Shown in pieces: positions 1 through 6,585 of a stretch of 13,611 nucleotides of DNA; the stretch's first letter is position 1; every line of letters begins with the position of its first letter. The stretch is taken from positions 1 to 13,611 of the forward strand of contig JBBRDN010000116.1 in the NCBI GenBank assembly GCA_038203875.1. The letters run 5' to 3'. Position numbers and translations under genes: made by a program. The DNA is from CANJSG01 sp038203875 (lineage in GTDB: Bacteria; Verrucomicrobiota; Verrucomicrobiia; Limisphaerales; CANJSG01). The notes under the pieces are model-generated. The model saw nothing but the letters and a program-made list of their open reading frames with translations. It did not search any database and was not told the DNA's origin.

Positions 1-1
1 C

Positions 2-64
2 CACTACAAGGGCACGCTGGACCGCAAGATGACCGTCGACGTCCGGATCCAACGGCTGGACTAG
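2..64 (+). CDS. C-terminal end of an unidentified protein (5' truncated by the window edge)
   Basis: Reading from base 2 gives 20 codons followed by a TAG stop at 62-64. The visible peptide begins HYKGTLDRKM and ends VRIQRLD. The frame is open to the left edge and the mix of charged and hydrophobic residues is protein-like, so this is probably the tail of a real gene that starts outside the window. Too little remains to name a family. It is followed by a long non-coding stretch holding a strong terminator in the same direction, consistent with the end of a transcription unit. It could instead be a chance open frame. Confidence 0.55.
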   Translation, partial: HYKGTLDRKMTVDVRIQRLD

Positions 65-114
65 GGAGTTTCTTCAAACCAGCTGCGAAGGAGCGGAAAA
101 ACGCGGCCCCAGGC

Positions 115-129
115 GCACGCCCCGCGTGC
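115..129 (+). other. Perfect 6-bp GC hairpin downstream of the first gene
   Basis: GCACGC (115-120) and GCGTGC (124-129) pair perfectly around a CCC loop, about 50 bases after the stop codon of the partial gene. No run of T follows, so it is not a canonical intrinsic terminator. It could be a 3'-end stabilising hairpin, or chance in GC-rich DNA. Confidence 0.35.
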
Positions 130-312
130 ACAAACAACAGGGGGTAATCTCCATCACTCCGTCCACCCGGATCTCAGCATGAAAAGCGAATCCTCCACAC
201 AACTTCTGCTCCACGCTGCTTGAGGCTTGCGGCGACCAAAGCCGCCGCCGGTGACGCGGGCGCCGCGGCCAAGGAATTGTTGCGGACGCAATCCAAACAC
301 TCGAATTCCGAC

Positions 313-345
313 CGGCGATCCGGCAGAGGATCGCCGTTGTTCTTT
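313..345 (+). terminator. Strong Rho-independent terminator
   Basis: CGGCGATCC (313-321) pairs perfectly over 9 bp with GGATCGCCG (328-336) across a six-base loop, GGCAGA. The T-rich tail TTGTTCTTT (337-345) follows directly. The T tract lies only on the plus side, so the signal stops plus-strand transcription arriving from the left. It sits 249 bases after the partial gene's stop and 126 bases before the acyltransferase start, so it separates these two transcription units. It may end the first gene's message or a small RNA transcribed from the gap. Confidence 0.75.
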
Positions 346-350
346 CGCCA

Positions 351-360
351 CACGGCCGTG
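351..360. promoter_or_regulatory. 10-bp perfect palindrome
   Basis: CACGGCCGTG equals its own reverse complement and lies just after the terminator, 111 bases before the acyltransferase start. It may be an operator, but a palindrome of this size and composition is not rare in GC-rich DNA. Confidence 0.2.
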
Positions 361-410
361 ACGGCGAATTCACAGTCCGAGGCTGTTCGCGGGGCACCCG
401 CTTCCGCACA

Positions 411-432
411 TTGATCATGGCTGGATGATCGA
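411..432. promoter_or_regulatory. Dyad upstream of the acyltransferase gene, candidate operator
   Basis: TTGATCAT (411-418) and ATGATCGA (425-432) form an inverted repeat matching at 7 of 8 positions around a six-base GGCTGG centre; the inner six positions, GATCAT and ATGATC, are perfect. The 22-bp length and two-fold symmetry are typical of a dimeric regulator site. It lies 38 bases before the annotated start, where a repressor could block RNA polymerase. The cognate regulator is unknown. It does not match the known Rex operator pattern TTGTGA-N6-TCACAA. Confidence 0.4.
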
Positions 433-470
433 CGCGCGACGGAGGCGGTTGATCGCGGCCAAAGTCACCA

Positions 471-1250
471 ATGACACCGACATCTTCCGCATCGATGGGC
501 GACCGCGCCCTGTCCCGAGGACGTTCCCAGGCCAGCGCCAACTACCGCCTTCGACTCGGGGCAAGCACCGGGGACATGCGTGCCGCGCAGTCGCTGCGGT
601 TCCTCGTTTTCAACGTGGAAATGAACGAAGGTCTGGAAGCGTCCTTTGCCACGCTGCGTGACGAAGACCCGTTCGACCCGATTTGCGACCACCTGCTTGT
701 CGAGGACATCGCTACCGGCGACGTGGTCGGGACCTACCGCCTGCAGAGTGGAGAGACGGCCGCGCGCAATCTCGGATACTACAGCGCCCAGGAGTTCGAC
801 ATGACCTGCATGGAACCCTTCCGGCCGCGGATCGTGGAACTCGGCCGCGCCTGTGTGCACTCCAGCCATAGGAACCTCTACGTGCTCGGTCTCCTCTGGA
901 AGGGCATCGCCTGCTACGCCCGGGAACGTGGTGCGCGTTACCTGATCGGATGCAGTTCCCTTCCGACTACAGACGCGGCCGCCGGAGCGGCCGCCTATTC
1001 GTCGTTGATGCGCCGCCATCTTGCCGACGAAACGTTTCGCGTGTCGCCGCAGCCCGGTTGGGAATGTCCGATGGACCAGATGACTGCGGGCGAAGCGAAG
1101 ATCCCCCGCCTTCTCATGGGCTACCTGTCGCTGGGAGCGAAGATCTGCGGCGCCCCGGCCATCGACCGGGAGTTCAAGACCATCGATTTCCTTACCCTGA
1201 TGGACCTGGCAACGTTGCCTGCCGCGACGGTGGAGCGCTACCTCAGCTGA
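471..1250 (+). CDS. GNAT-fold acyltransferase, OlsB-like (ornithine N-acyltransferase / 'putative haemolysin' family)
   Basis: The 259-residue product resembles the acyl-ACP-dependent GNAT enzymes that N-acylate ornithine or other amino acids to make lyso-aminolipids. Family features seen are the early RAAQSLRFLVFNVEM segment (38-51), FDPICDHLLVED with ATGDVVGTYRLQ (68-92), EFDM (108-111), ELGRACVHSSHRN (123-135) and LWKGIACYARERGARYLIGC (142-161), and a conserved C-terminal part from IPRLLMGYL (211-219) to TIDFLTLMDL (237-246). Known OlsB enzymes act at the cytoplasmic membrane face and need an O-acyltransferase (OlsA) partner, which is not in this window. No clear Shine-Dalgarno precedes either ATG 471 or ATG 495, and the first 20 residues look poorly conserved, so the start could be 495. 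It is a single gene between a terminator and convergent rex. The substrate amine is not determinable; the symbol olsB is withheld for that reason. Confidence 0.82.
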   Translation: MTPTSSASMGDRALSRGRSQASANYRLRLGASTGDMRAAQSLRFLVFNVEMNEGLEASFATLRDEDPFDPICDHLLVEDIATGDVVGTYRLQSGETAARNLGYYSAQEFDMTCMEPFRPRIVELGRACVHSSHRNLYVLGLLWKGIACYARERGARYLIGCSSLPTTDAAAGAAAYSSLMRRHLADETFRVSPQPGWECPMDQMTAGEAKIPRLLMGYLSLGAKICGAPAIDREFKTIDFLTLMDLATLPAATVERYLS

Positions 1251-1254
1251 ACTG

Positions 1255-1270
1255 CCGGTCCGCTGACCGG
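1255..1270. terminator. Hairpin between convergent genes, possible bidirectional terminator
   Basis: CCGGTC (1255-1260) pairs perfectly with GACCGG (1265-1270) around CGCT. It fills most of the 25-base gap between the acyltransferase stop and the rex stop. No T tract follows on either side, so it would be an atypical terminator, but its position between two converging genes supports a role in ending transcription. Confidence 0.4.
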
Positions 1271-1275
1271 GACAT

Positions 1276-1908
1276 TCAGCCTTGGATGAAGTAGCTGAGG
1301 TTCTCGAGTTCGATGGCGAGGTTCACGTAGTTCACCTGGACCTCCTCGGGCACGCTGAGGACCATCGGCGCGAAGTTGAGGATCCCGACGATTCCGTTTT
1401 CGACAAGGACGTTGGCCACCTCCTGCGCAGCCGGGGCGGGGACGGTGAGGATCGCCATCTTGACGGTGTGTTCGCGGATGAACTCCGCCATCTGCTCCAT
1501 CGGCAGGATGGGCTTAGGGGCCGGCAGCTTGTTCTTGGCGGCGGCTTCGGAGTCGAACGCCGCGAGGATCTCAAAACCCTCCTGGTCGAAGCCGCGATAC
1601 GACAGAAGGGCGCGGCCCAGATTTCCGACACCGACGAGGATGACCGGCTGAAGGCTGGTCGTGCCGAGCGTGTCGGCGATCATCTTCGTGAGCTGATCGA
1701 CGTCATAGCCGAGTCCACGCGTGCCGAACTGGCCGAAATAGGTGAGATCCTTGCGGAGCTGTGTCGGTTTCACGCCGGCCGCAGTGGCCAGTGCCTCGCT
1801 TGAAACCGTGCGGATGCCGTTGCTCCGAAGCCGGGACAGGCACCGCAGGTAGACGGACAGACGATAGATCGCCTTCTTCGGAATCTCGGGACGCGTCGGT
1901 TTCTTCAA
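1276..1908 (-). CDS. rex: Redox-sensing transcriptional repressor Rex
   Basis: The 210-residue protein has the typical Rex length and architecture. The N-terminal winged helix carries IPKKAIYRLSVYLRCLSRL (9-27), TVSSEALATAAGVKPTQLRK (34-53) and DLTYFGQFGTRGLGYDV (54-70). The Rossmann domain follows, with glycine-rich VGVGNLGRALLSY (92-104), GFEILAAFD (111-119), AILTVPA (152-158) and the conserved NFAP (178-181). Rex proteins dimerise, sense the NADH/NAD+ ratio and release DNA when NADH binds; they usually repress fermentation and respiratory genes. The start is TTG at 1906-1908: an in-frame TAG lies at 1921-1923 and no other start codon falls between, so this is the only full-length choice, although no Shine-Dalgarno is visible. 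It is convergent with the acyltransferase and divergent from the efflux operon, sharing a 212-base upstream region. Confidence 0.97.
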   Translation of the reverse strand: MKKPTRPEIPKKAIYRLSVYLRCLSRLRSNGIRTVSSEALATAAGVKPTQLRKDLTYFGQFGTRGLGYDVDQLTKMIADTLGTTSLQPVILVGVGNLGRALLSYRGFDQEGFEILAAFDSEAAAKNKLPAPKPILPMEQMAEFIREHTVKMAILTVPAPAAQEVANVLVENGIVGILNFAPMVLSVPEEVQVNYVNLAIELENLSYFIQG

Positions 1909-1974
1909 GCTACGGGCAGACTAAGGATTTCCGGCAGGCAGCACAAGGTGGCGATGCCGATACCGGGTTCAACG

Positions 1975-2003
1975 TTGCCCTGCAAACGCCGTCCGGTCAC
2001 AAT
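1975..2003 (+). promoter_or_regulatory. Candidate sigma70-type promoter of the RND efflux operon
   Basis: TTGCCC (1975-1980) and CACAAT (1998-2003) each match the sigma70 -35 and -10 consensus at four of six positions and are separated by exactly 17 bases. The element is 117 bases before the adaptor start and faces it. TCACAA (1997-2002), which equals one half of a Rex operator, overlaps the -10 element, but the expected partner half (TTGTGA, six bases further upstream) is absent. The call rests on spacing and position only. Confidence 0.3.
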
Positions 2004-2020
2004 TCCCTCCGACGCCCGCT

Positions 2021-2062
2021 CAACCGGTTGCCAGCAACTGCATTGAATCAGCCGTCCCTGAT
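2021..2062. promoter_or_regulatory. Cluster of short dyads upstream of the efflux operon, candidate operator region
   Basis: Three inverted repeats lie between the candidate promoter and the adaptor start. CAACCGGTTG (2021-2030) is a perfect palindrome. GTTGC-CA-GCAAC (2027-2038) is perfect and overlaps it. ATCAG-CCGTCC-CTGAT (2047-2062) is also perfect. Such symmetry downstream of a promoter would suit a local repressor of efflux genes. No TetR or MarR gene is present in the window; Rex is the only classical DNA-binding repressor nearby and these dyads do not match its known site. Confidence 0.3.
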
Positions 2063-2111
2063 CCAGCGTCTGAACGTGGCACCCGTTTTCCAGGACCAGC
2101 CACGGAACGCC

Positions 2112-2116
2112 GGAAG
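2112..2116 (+). promoter_or_regulatory. Ribosome binding site that selects the adaptor start
   Basis: GGAAG sits four bases before ATG 2121. The open frame extends 120 codons further upstream without a stop, so this site, together with the lipoprotein signal that begins directly after it, decides the start. A second ATG at 2139 would leave a 22-base spacer and is less likely. Confidence 0.5.
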
Positions 2117-2120
2117 CCAA

Positions 2121-3401
2121 ATGCCCAATCGCAGACCAATGACCGTATCGAAAAACTTGCTCAGGACCTTGAGCGTCGTCTGCCTCGCTCTTGCGGCCGG
2201 GTGCGGCGAAAGCCAGTCGGGCGCGGGCAAGACGCGCGACAAGGCCGGCGTCCCTGTGACGACGGTCGAGGCATCGCTGCGGCCGATGGAGAGGACGGTC
2301 ACCGCGCTCGGAACACTCCAGGCCATCGACCGCGCCACTGTCAGCATCAAGACCACCGGACGGCTGCGCACCTTCAGCGTCGACATCGGGAGCGCGGTCA
2401 GAGCGGGCGACGTGCTGGTCCAGATCGAACCGAGGGACTACGAACTCCGCATCAAGCAGACTGAAGCGCTGCTGGCACAGGCCCGCGCGCGCCTCGGACT
2501 GACGGTGGAGGGCGGCGACGACAAGGTGGACATCGAGAAGGTCAGCACCGTGCGCGAGGCGAAGGCGCTGCTCGCGGAGGCGGAGAAGAACGTCGCGCGT
2601 TTCCGCCGGCTTCAGCTGGAAAAGATCTCATCGGAAGCAGAGATGGAGCGGGCCCAGGCCGACTACCTCGTGAACCTCAATCGCTACGAGGATTCCCTTC
2701 AGGATGCACGGGAGAAGCAGGCCGTCCTCGCGCAACGCCGTGCGGAACTTGAGATCGCGCGCCAGCAACTCACCGACACGTCCGTCCGCGCGCCGTTCGA
2801 CGGAGTCGTGCAGCAGCGGCTCACCAGCATGGGCGAATTCGTCGCCGCCGGCAGCGCAGTGCTCGTGCTCGTGCGGGTCGACCCGCTCCGCTTGCGCGCG
2901 GAAGTCCCCGAGCGGCTGGCCTCGCAGATCCGTGCCGGCCAGCTCGTCCGGCTCGCGCTGGACGGCGATACGAACTCCTACGTCGGCTCGCTCCAACGAA
3001 TCAGCCCGGCCCTCGACGAACGCACCCGCATGCTGACGGTCGAGGCGGAGATCGCGAACCCGGGGCACCTTCGGCCCGGCGCCTTTGCCAAGGCGGCCAT
3101 CGTCGTGCAGGACGCGAAGCCCGCGCTCGTGATCCCGGAAGACGCCATCGTGACATTCGCCGGCACGGAACGCGCCCTGACCATCGCGACCAACACCGCG
3201 ATCGAGAAACGCATCACCACCGGCCGGCGCGAGAACGGATTCGTCGAAGTGCTGAAAGGCCTCAGACCCGGAGAACGCGTCATTCGCAGGCCCGAAGGGA
3301 TCCAGTCCGGCGATCCCGTGACCCCATCATCCGCTTCCGGTCCCGTTTCAATGCTGGAAGCGCAGAAAAATCCCAAGCCCCTCAATGCAGAAGCTCGCTG
3401 A
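2121..3401 (+). CDS. RND efflux periplasmic adaptor (membrane fusion protein), lipoprotein
   Basis: The 426-residue product is an HlyD/AcrA-type adaptor that would bridge an inner-membrane RND pump and an outer-membrane channel. A signal peptide with the lipobox LAAGC puts the lipidated cysteine at residue 28. Next come the first half of the barrel-sandwich (lipoyl-like) domain, including GRLRTFSVDIGSAVRAGDVL (80-99), a charged alpha-helical hairpin at about 105-215, and the returning half with DTSVRAPFDGVVQQRL (219-234) and GEFVAAGSAVLVLVRVDPLR (238-257). The beta-barrel and membrane-proximal parts follow, with LRPGAFAKA (317-325), ALVIPEDAI (335-343) and GLRPGERVI (380-388). Length is normal for the family. 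Its last 17 bases overlap the pump gene, which implies co-transcription and translational coupling. Substrate cannot be told from sequence. Confidence 0.93.
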   Translation: MPNRRPMTVSKNLLRTLSVVCLALAAGCGESQSGAGKTRDKAGVPVTTVEASLRPMERTVTALGTLQAIDRATVSIKTTGRLRTFSVDIGSAVRAGDVLVQIEPRDYELRIKQTEALLAQARARLGLTVEGGDDKVDIEKVSTVREAKALLAEAEKNVARFRRLQLEKISSEAEMERAQADYLVNLNRYEDSLQDAREKQAVLAQRRAELEIARQQLTDTSVRAPFDGVVQQRLTSMGEFVAAGSAVLVLVRVDPLRLRAEVPERLASQIRAGQLVRLALDGDTNSYVGSLQRISPALDERTRMLTVEAEIANPGHLRPGAFAKAAIVVQDAKPALVIPEDAIVTFAGTERALTIATNTAIEKRITTGRRENGFVEVLKGLRPGERVIRRPEGIQSGDPVTPSSASGPVSMLEAQKNPKPLNAEAR

Positions 3402-6400
3402 CACCTGCATCCGGCGGCCGGTCTTCGCGCTGATGCTGATCATGGCGCTCGTGGTCGTGGGCGGGACGAGCTACTTCAAGCTCGGCGTGGACCGCCTGCC
3501 TTCGGTGGAACTGCCGACTCTCCGCGTCAGCACGGCGCTGCCGGGCGCATCGCCGGTGGAGGTCGAATCCCAGGTCTCCAGGATCATCGAGGAGGCAGTG
3601 AACACCGTCGCCGGCATCCAGGAGCTCCGTTCGATCTCGGCCCCTGGAAACTCGACGGTGATGATCACCTTCGACCTGCGCCGCGACATCGACACGGCCG
3701 CCCAGGACGTGCGCGACGTCGTCTCGACGGTGATGAGGAAGCTGCCGAAGGAGGCGCAGCCCCCGAGCGTCTTCAAGTTCGACAACGACTCATTCCCCAT
3801 CATGACCCTGACGCTCTCGGGCGACCGTTCGATCCGCGAGCTGACGGAACTCGCGGACAAGATCGTCAAGGTCCAGCTCGAACGCTCCAGCGGCGTCGGC
3901 GGCATTTCCATTGTCGGGGGCGCGAGCCGGTCCCTGAACCTGACCGTGGACGCGGACCGTCTCGCGGCCTACGGCCTTCCCGTGACAGCCGTCCGCGACG
4001 CGCTTGGACAGCAGAACATCGAGATCCCCGGCGGCAACGTGACGGCCGGCCACAAGGAAAGTTCGCTGCGCACGCTCGGGCGCTTCACCACCGCCGAGGA
4101 GTTCAGCAAGATGGTCGTCGCCACCCGCAACGGCACTCCGATACGGATGCTGGACATAGGCCGGGCCGAGGACGGGAGCAAGGAGCAGCGCTCATTCAGC
4201 CGCCTGAACGGCAAGCCCGCCGTCGTCCTCGAAATACGGCGGCAGTCCGGCGCCAACACCGTGGCGGTCATCGAGGGATTGAAGGCGAAGCTTCCGGGCA
4301 TCGTCGCGCAGCTGCCGCGCGAGTTGGAGGTCGCGGTAATCCGCGACCAGTCCCGCTACATCTACGAGGCCCTGCACGGCATCAACGTCCACCTCGTCCT
4401 CGGCAGCGTGCTCGCCTGCATCGTTGTGCTGGCCTTCATGCGCGACTGGCGTTCCACCATCATCGCGGCTGTCGCCATTCCCTGCTCCGTCATCGCCACG
4501 TTCGGCATGATGTGGGCGCTGAACTTCACGCTGAACAGCGTCACCATGCTCGCGCTCGTGCTCATGGTGGGGATCGTGATCGACGACGCGATCGTCGTCC
4601 TCGAGAACATCTACCGTTTCGTGGAGGAGAAGGGCATGGAACCGTTCCAGGCGGCGAAGGAGGCGACGGGCGAGATCGGCCTCGCGGTCATGGCGACCAC
4701 GTTCAGCCTCGTCGTGATCTTTGTCCCGGTCTCCTTCATGTCGAGCATCTCGGGAAGGTTCCTCTTCCAGTTCGGCATCACCGCGTCGGTGGCGATTCTG
4801 GTCAGCCTACTCGTTTCATTTTCCCTGACGCCGATGATGAGTGCGCGGCTGCTGCGGAAAGGCGGCGCCGGCGGACATGGGACATCCCGGGCAGGCTTCT
4901 ACGCGCTCATCGAGTCGGCCTACATGCGTCTCCTAGCCGGATCCATGCGGCATCGGACCGTCGTGGCCGTTCTTTCCATCATAGTCCTGCTGCTCTCGGT
5001 CCCGCTCTACGGGATGGTGAAACAGGAACTCGTTCCGTCGGACATCGACGAGGGCGAGTTCGAGATGGGCGTGAACGCCCCGGAAGGCACCAGCATCGAT
5101 TCGATGAACTCGGCCATGCTCCAGATCGAGGCGGAGGTCCGGTCCATGCCCGTCGTCCAGACGATGCTCGCCACGATCGGCGGCAATTTCCCCGGGGGAC
5201 CAAACCAGGCCCGCGCCCACATCCGGCTCGTCCCGTTCGAGGATCGCCGGTTCTCGTTCGAGCGCCTGCTCCGGGAAACCGTCCGTCTCCATCCGTGGCG
5301 GGCGTTCGAGGGCAACCGCGACCAGCGCTCGGTCATGCAGGAGATCCGCCAACGCCTGAAGCGCTTCGGGCTCCGCACCAGCGTGAGCAACATCTCGTCC
5401 TTCAACATCGGCGGATCGCGCTGGGACATCGACTTCGTATTCATGGGCCCGGAGCTGGAAAAACTCGCCGGATATGCCAACTCCTTCCGCGAACGCCAGG
5501 CGGAGCTCGGTGTCATCGATGCCGACACCACCCTGCGCCTGGACAAACCCGAGCTGCAGGTCGAGATCGACCGGGACCGGGCCGCCTCACTCAACGTCGC
5601 GACCCGCGACATCGCGGACGCGCTCCGCCTCATGGTCGGCGGCGACGAGGAGATGTCGCGCTTCCGCGACGTGAGGATGAACGAGGACTACGACGTGACG
5701 CTCCGCCTGGCCGATGGCGGACGGAACGACGCGGAAACCATCTCCAGCCTGTTCGTCCCGGACCAGAAAGGCGGCCTCGTCCGTCTCGACAACGTGGTCC
5801 GCATCACCTCGCAGTTCAGCGCGTCGCGCATCGACCGGCTCGACCGCCAACGCCAGGTCAGCCTCCGGGGAGGCGTCGCACCGGGATTCGCCCTCGCGGA
5901 CCGCATCGAGGCTCTGAACGCGGCCGCCGCCAAGCTCCAGATGCCCGCGGGCTACACGACGCGCGTGGCCGGGCGGGGCCGTGAACTGGACACGACGTTC
6001 CACGAGTTCCTGTGGGCTTTCGCGCTGTCGGTGGTGTTCATGTATATGATCCTCGCGGCCCAGTATGAGAGCCTGGTCCATCCGCTCACGATCCTCACCT
6101 CGATCCCGCTGTCGGTCCCGTTCGCCCTCTTCTCGCTCTGGATCACGGGCTCGACGCTCAACCTCTATTCGGCCCTTGGCCTGCTTGTCCTCTTCGGCGT
6201 GGTGAAGAAGAACGCCATTCTCCAGATCGACCACATGAACACGCTCCGGGCGAAGGGATTTGACCGGATGCAGGCCATCATGGAAGGCAACCGCGACCGC
6301 CTTCGCCCCATTCTCATGACCACTCTGGCCCTCGTCGCGGGCATGATGCCGCTCGCCCTGGGCAACGGTCCGGGTGCCGACGAACGCCGTTCCATCGCGA

Positions 6401-6564
6401 TCGTCGTGATCGGAGGACAGTCGCTCTCGCTCGTCCTCACGCTGCTGATCACGCCGGTGGTCTATTCGTGGCTCGATGATTTCGGATCCGCTGTGAAGCG
6501 CTTGAGACGGCGACCGTCGGCCGGTGGCCGCGAGGCCCGCACCGACATCATCCTCGGCAAGTGA
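3385..6564 (+). CDS. RND multidrug-type efflux pump, inner-membrane permease (AcrB/MdtB-like)
   Basis: The 1059-residue protein has full RND length and begins with the typical cytoplasmic start leading into TM1 (IRRPVFALMLIMALVVV, 9-25). A first porter region follows, then a TM block containing LVLMVGIVIDDAIVVLEN. D400 and D401 there correspond to the proton-relay aspartates of AcrB (D407/D408). GVVKKNAIL near 938-946 carries K942, equivalent to AcrB K940. The second periplasmic region lies at about 540-860 and the C-terminal TM block ends in LLITPVVYSWLDDFG. Intact relay residues indicate a working proton/drug antiporter rather than a protein-export SecDF-type member. Translation is probably coupled to the adaptor gene, because no Shine-Dalgarno is seen and the ATG lies 17 bases inside it. 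No outer-membrane TolC-type gene follows, so the channel must be encoded elsewhere. Heavy-metal (CzcA) function is less likely, but substrate is unknown. Confidence 0.95.
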   Translation: MQKLADTCIRRPVFALMLIMALVVVGGTSYFKLGVDRLPSVELPTLRVSTALPGASPVEVESQVSRIIEEAVNTVAGIQELRSISAPGNSTVMITFDLRRDIDTAAQDVRDVVSTVMRKLPKEAQPPSVFKFDNDSFPIMTLTLSGDRSIRELTELADKIVKVQLERSSGVGGISIVGGASRSLNLTVDADRLAAYGLPVTAVRDALGQQNIEIPGGNVTAGHKESSLRTLGRFTTAEEFSKMVVATRNGTPIRMLDIGRAEDGSKEQRSFSRLNGKPAVVLEIRRQSGANTVAVIEGLKAKLPGIVAQLPRELEVAVIRDQSRYIYEALHGINVHLVLGSVLACIVVLAFMRDWRSTIIAAVAIPCSVIATFGMMWALNFTLNSVTMLALVLMVGIVIDDAIVVLENIYRFVEEKGMEPFQAAKEATGEIGLAVMATTFSLVVIFVPVSFMSSISGRFLFQFGITASVAILVSLLVSFSLTPMMSARLLRKGGAGGHGTSRAGFYALIESAYMRLLAGSMRHRTVVAVLSIIVLLLSVPLYGMVKQELVPSDIDEGEFEMGVNAPEGTSIDSMNSAMLQIEAEVRSMPVVQTMLATIGGNFPGGPNQARAHIRLVPFEDRRFSFERLLRETVRLHPWRAFEGNRDQRSVMQEIRQRLKRFGLRTSVSNISSFNIGGSRWDIDFVFMGPELEKLAGYANSFRERQAELGVIDADTTLRLDKPELQVEIDRDRAASLNVATRDIADALRLMVGGDEEMSRFRDVRMNEDYDVTLRLADGGRNDAETISSLFVPDQKGGLVRLDNVVRITSQFSASRIDRLDRQRQVSLRGGVAPGFALADRIEALNAAAAKLQMPAGYTTRVAGRGRELDTTFHEFLWAFALSVVFMYMILAAQYESLVHPLTILTSIPLSVPFALFSLWITGSTLNLYSALGLLVLFGVVKKNAILQIDHMNTLRAKGFDRMQAIMEGNRDRLRPILMTTLALVAGMMPLALGNGPGADERRSIAIVVIGGQSLSLVLTLLITPVVYSWLDDFGSAVKRLRRRPSAGGREARTDIILGK

Positions 6565-6585
6565 CGGGCCGAGGCGTTGCGCCGG

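Larger units (their letters stand above)
65..470. other. Non-coding stretch of about 406 bp
   Basis: I find no convincing gene here. Open frames on both strands are short or arginine-rich with low-complexity composition, and none has both a good ribosome binding site and a recognisable protein. The longest, on the minus strand, runs into the 5' end of the acyltransferase gene. The stretch contains a perfect small hairpin (115-129), a strong intrinsic terminator (313-345), a 10-bp palindrome (351-360) and a longer dyad (411-432). The part before the terminator could be a 3' untranslated region or an unrecognised small RNA. The part after it is the probable control region of the downstream gene. 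Confidence 0.6.

Noticed and set aside
179..223. 14-codon open frame with a weak GGA upstream
   Set aside because: It is too short, with no distinctive composition and no evidence of translation.
1761..2120. 120-codon upstream extension of the adaptor frame
   Set aside because: The extension overlaps rex, shows no protein-like pattern, and would bury the lipoprotein signal peptide that begins after 2121.
4512..5984. 490-codon open frame in another plus frame inside the pump gene
   Set aside because: It is rich in Arg, Gly, Pro and His with no hydrophobic core pattern, and it lies wholly within a full-length RND pump in the correct frame.
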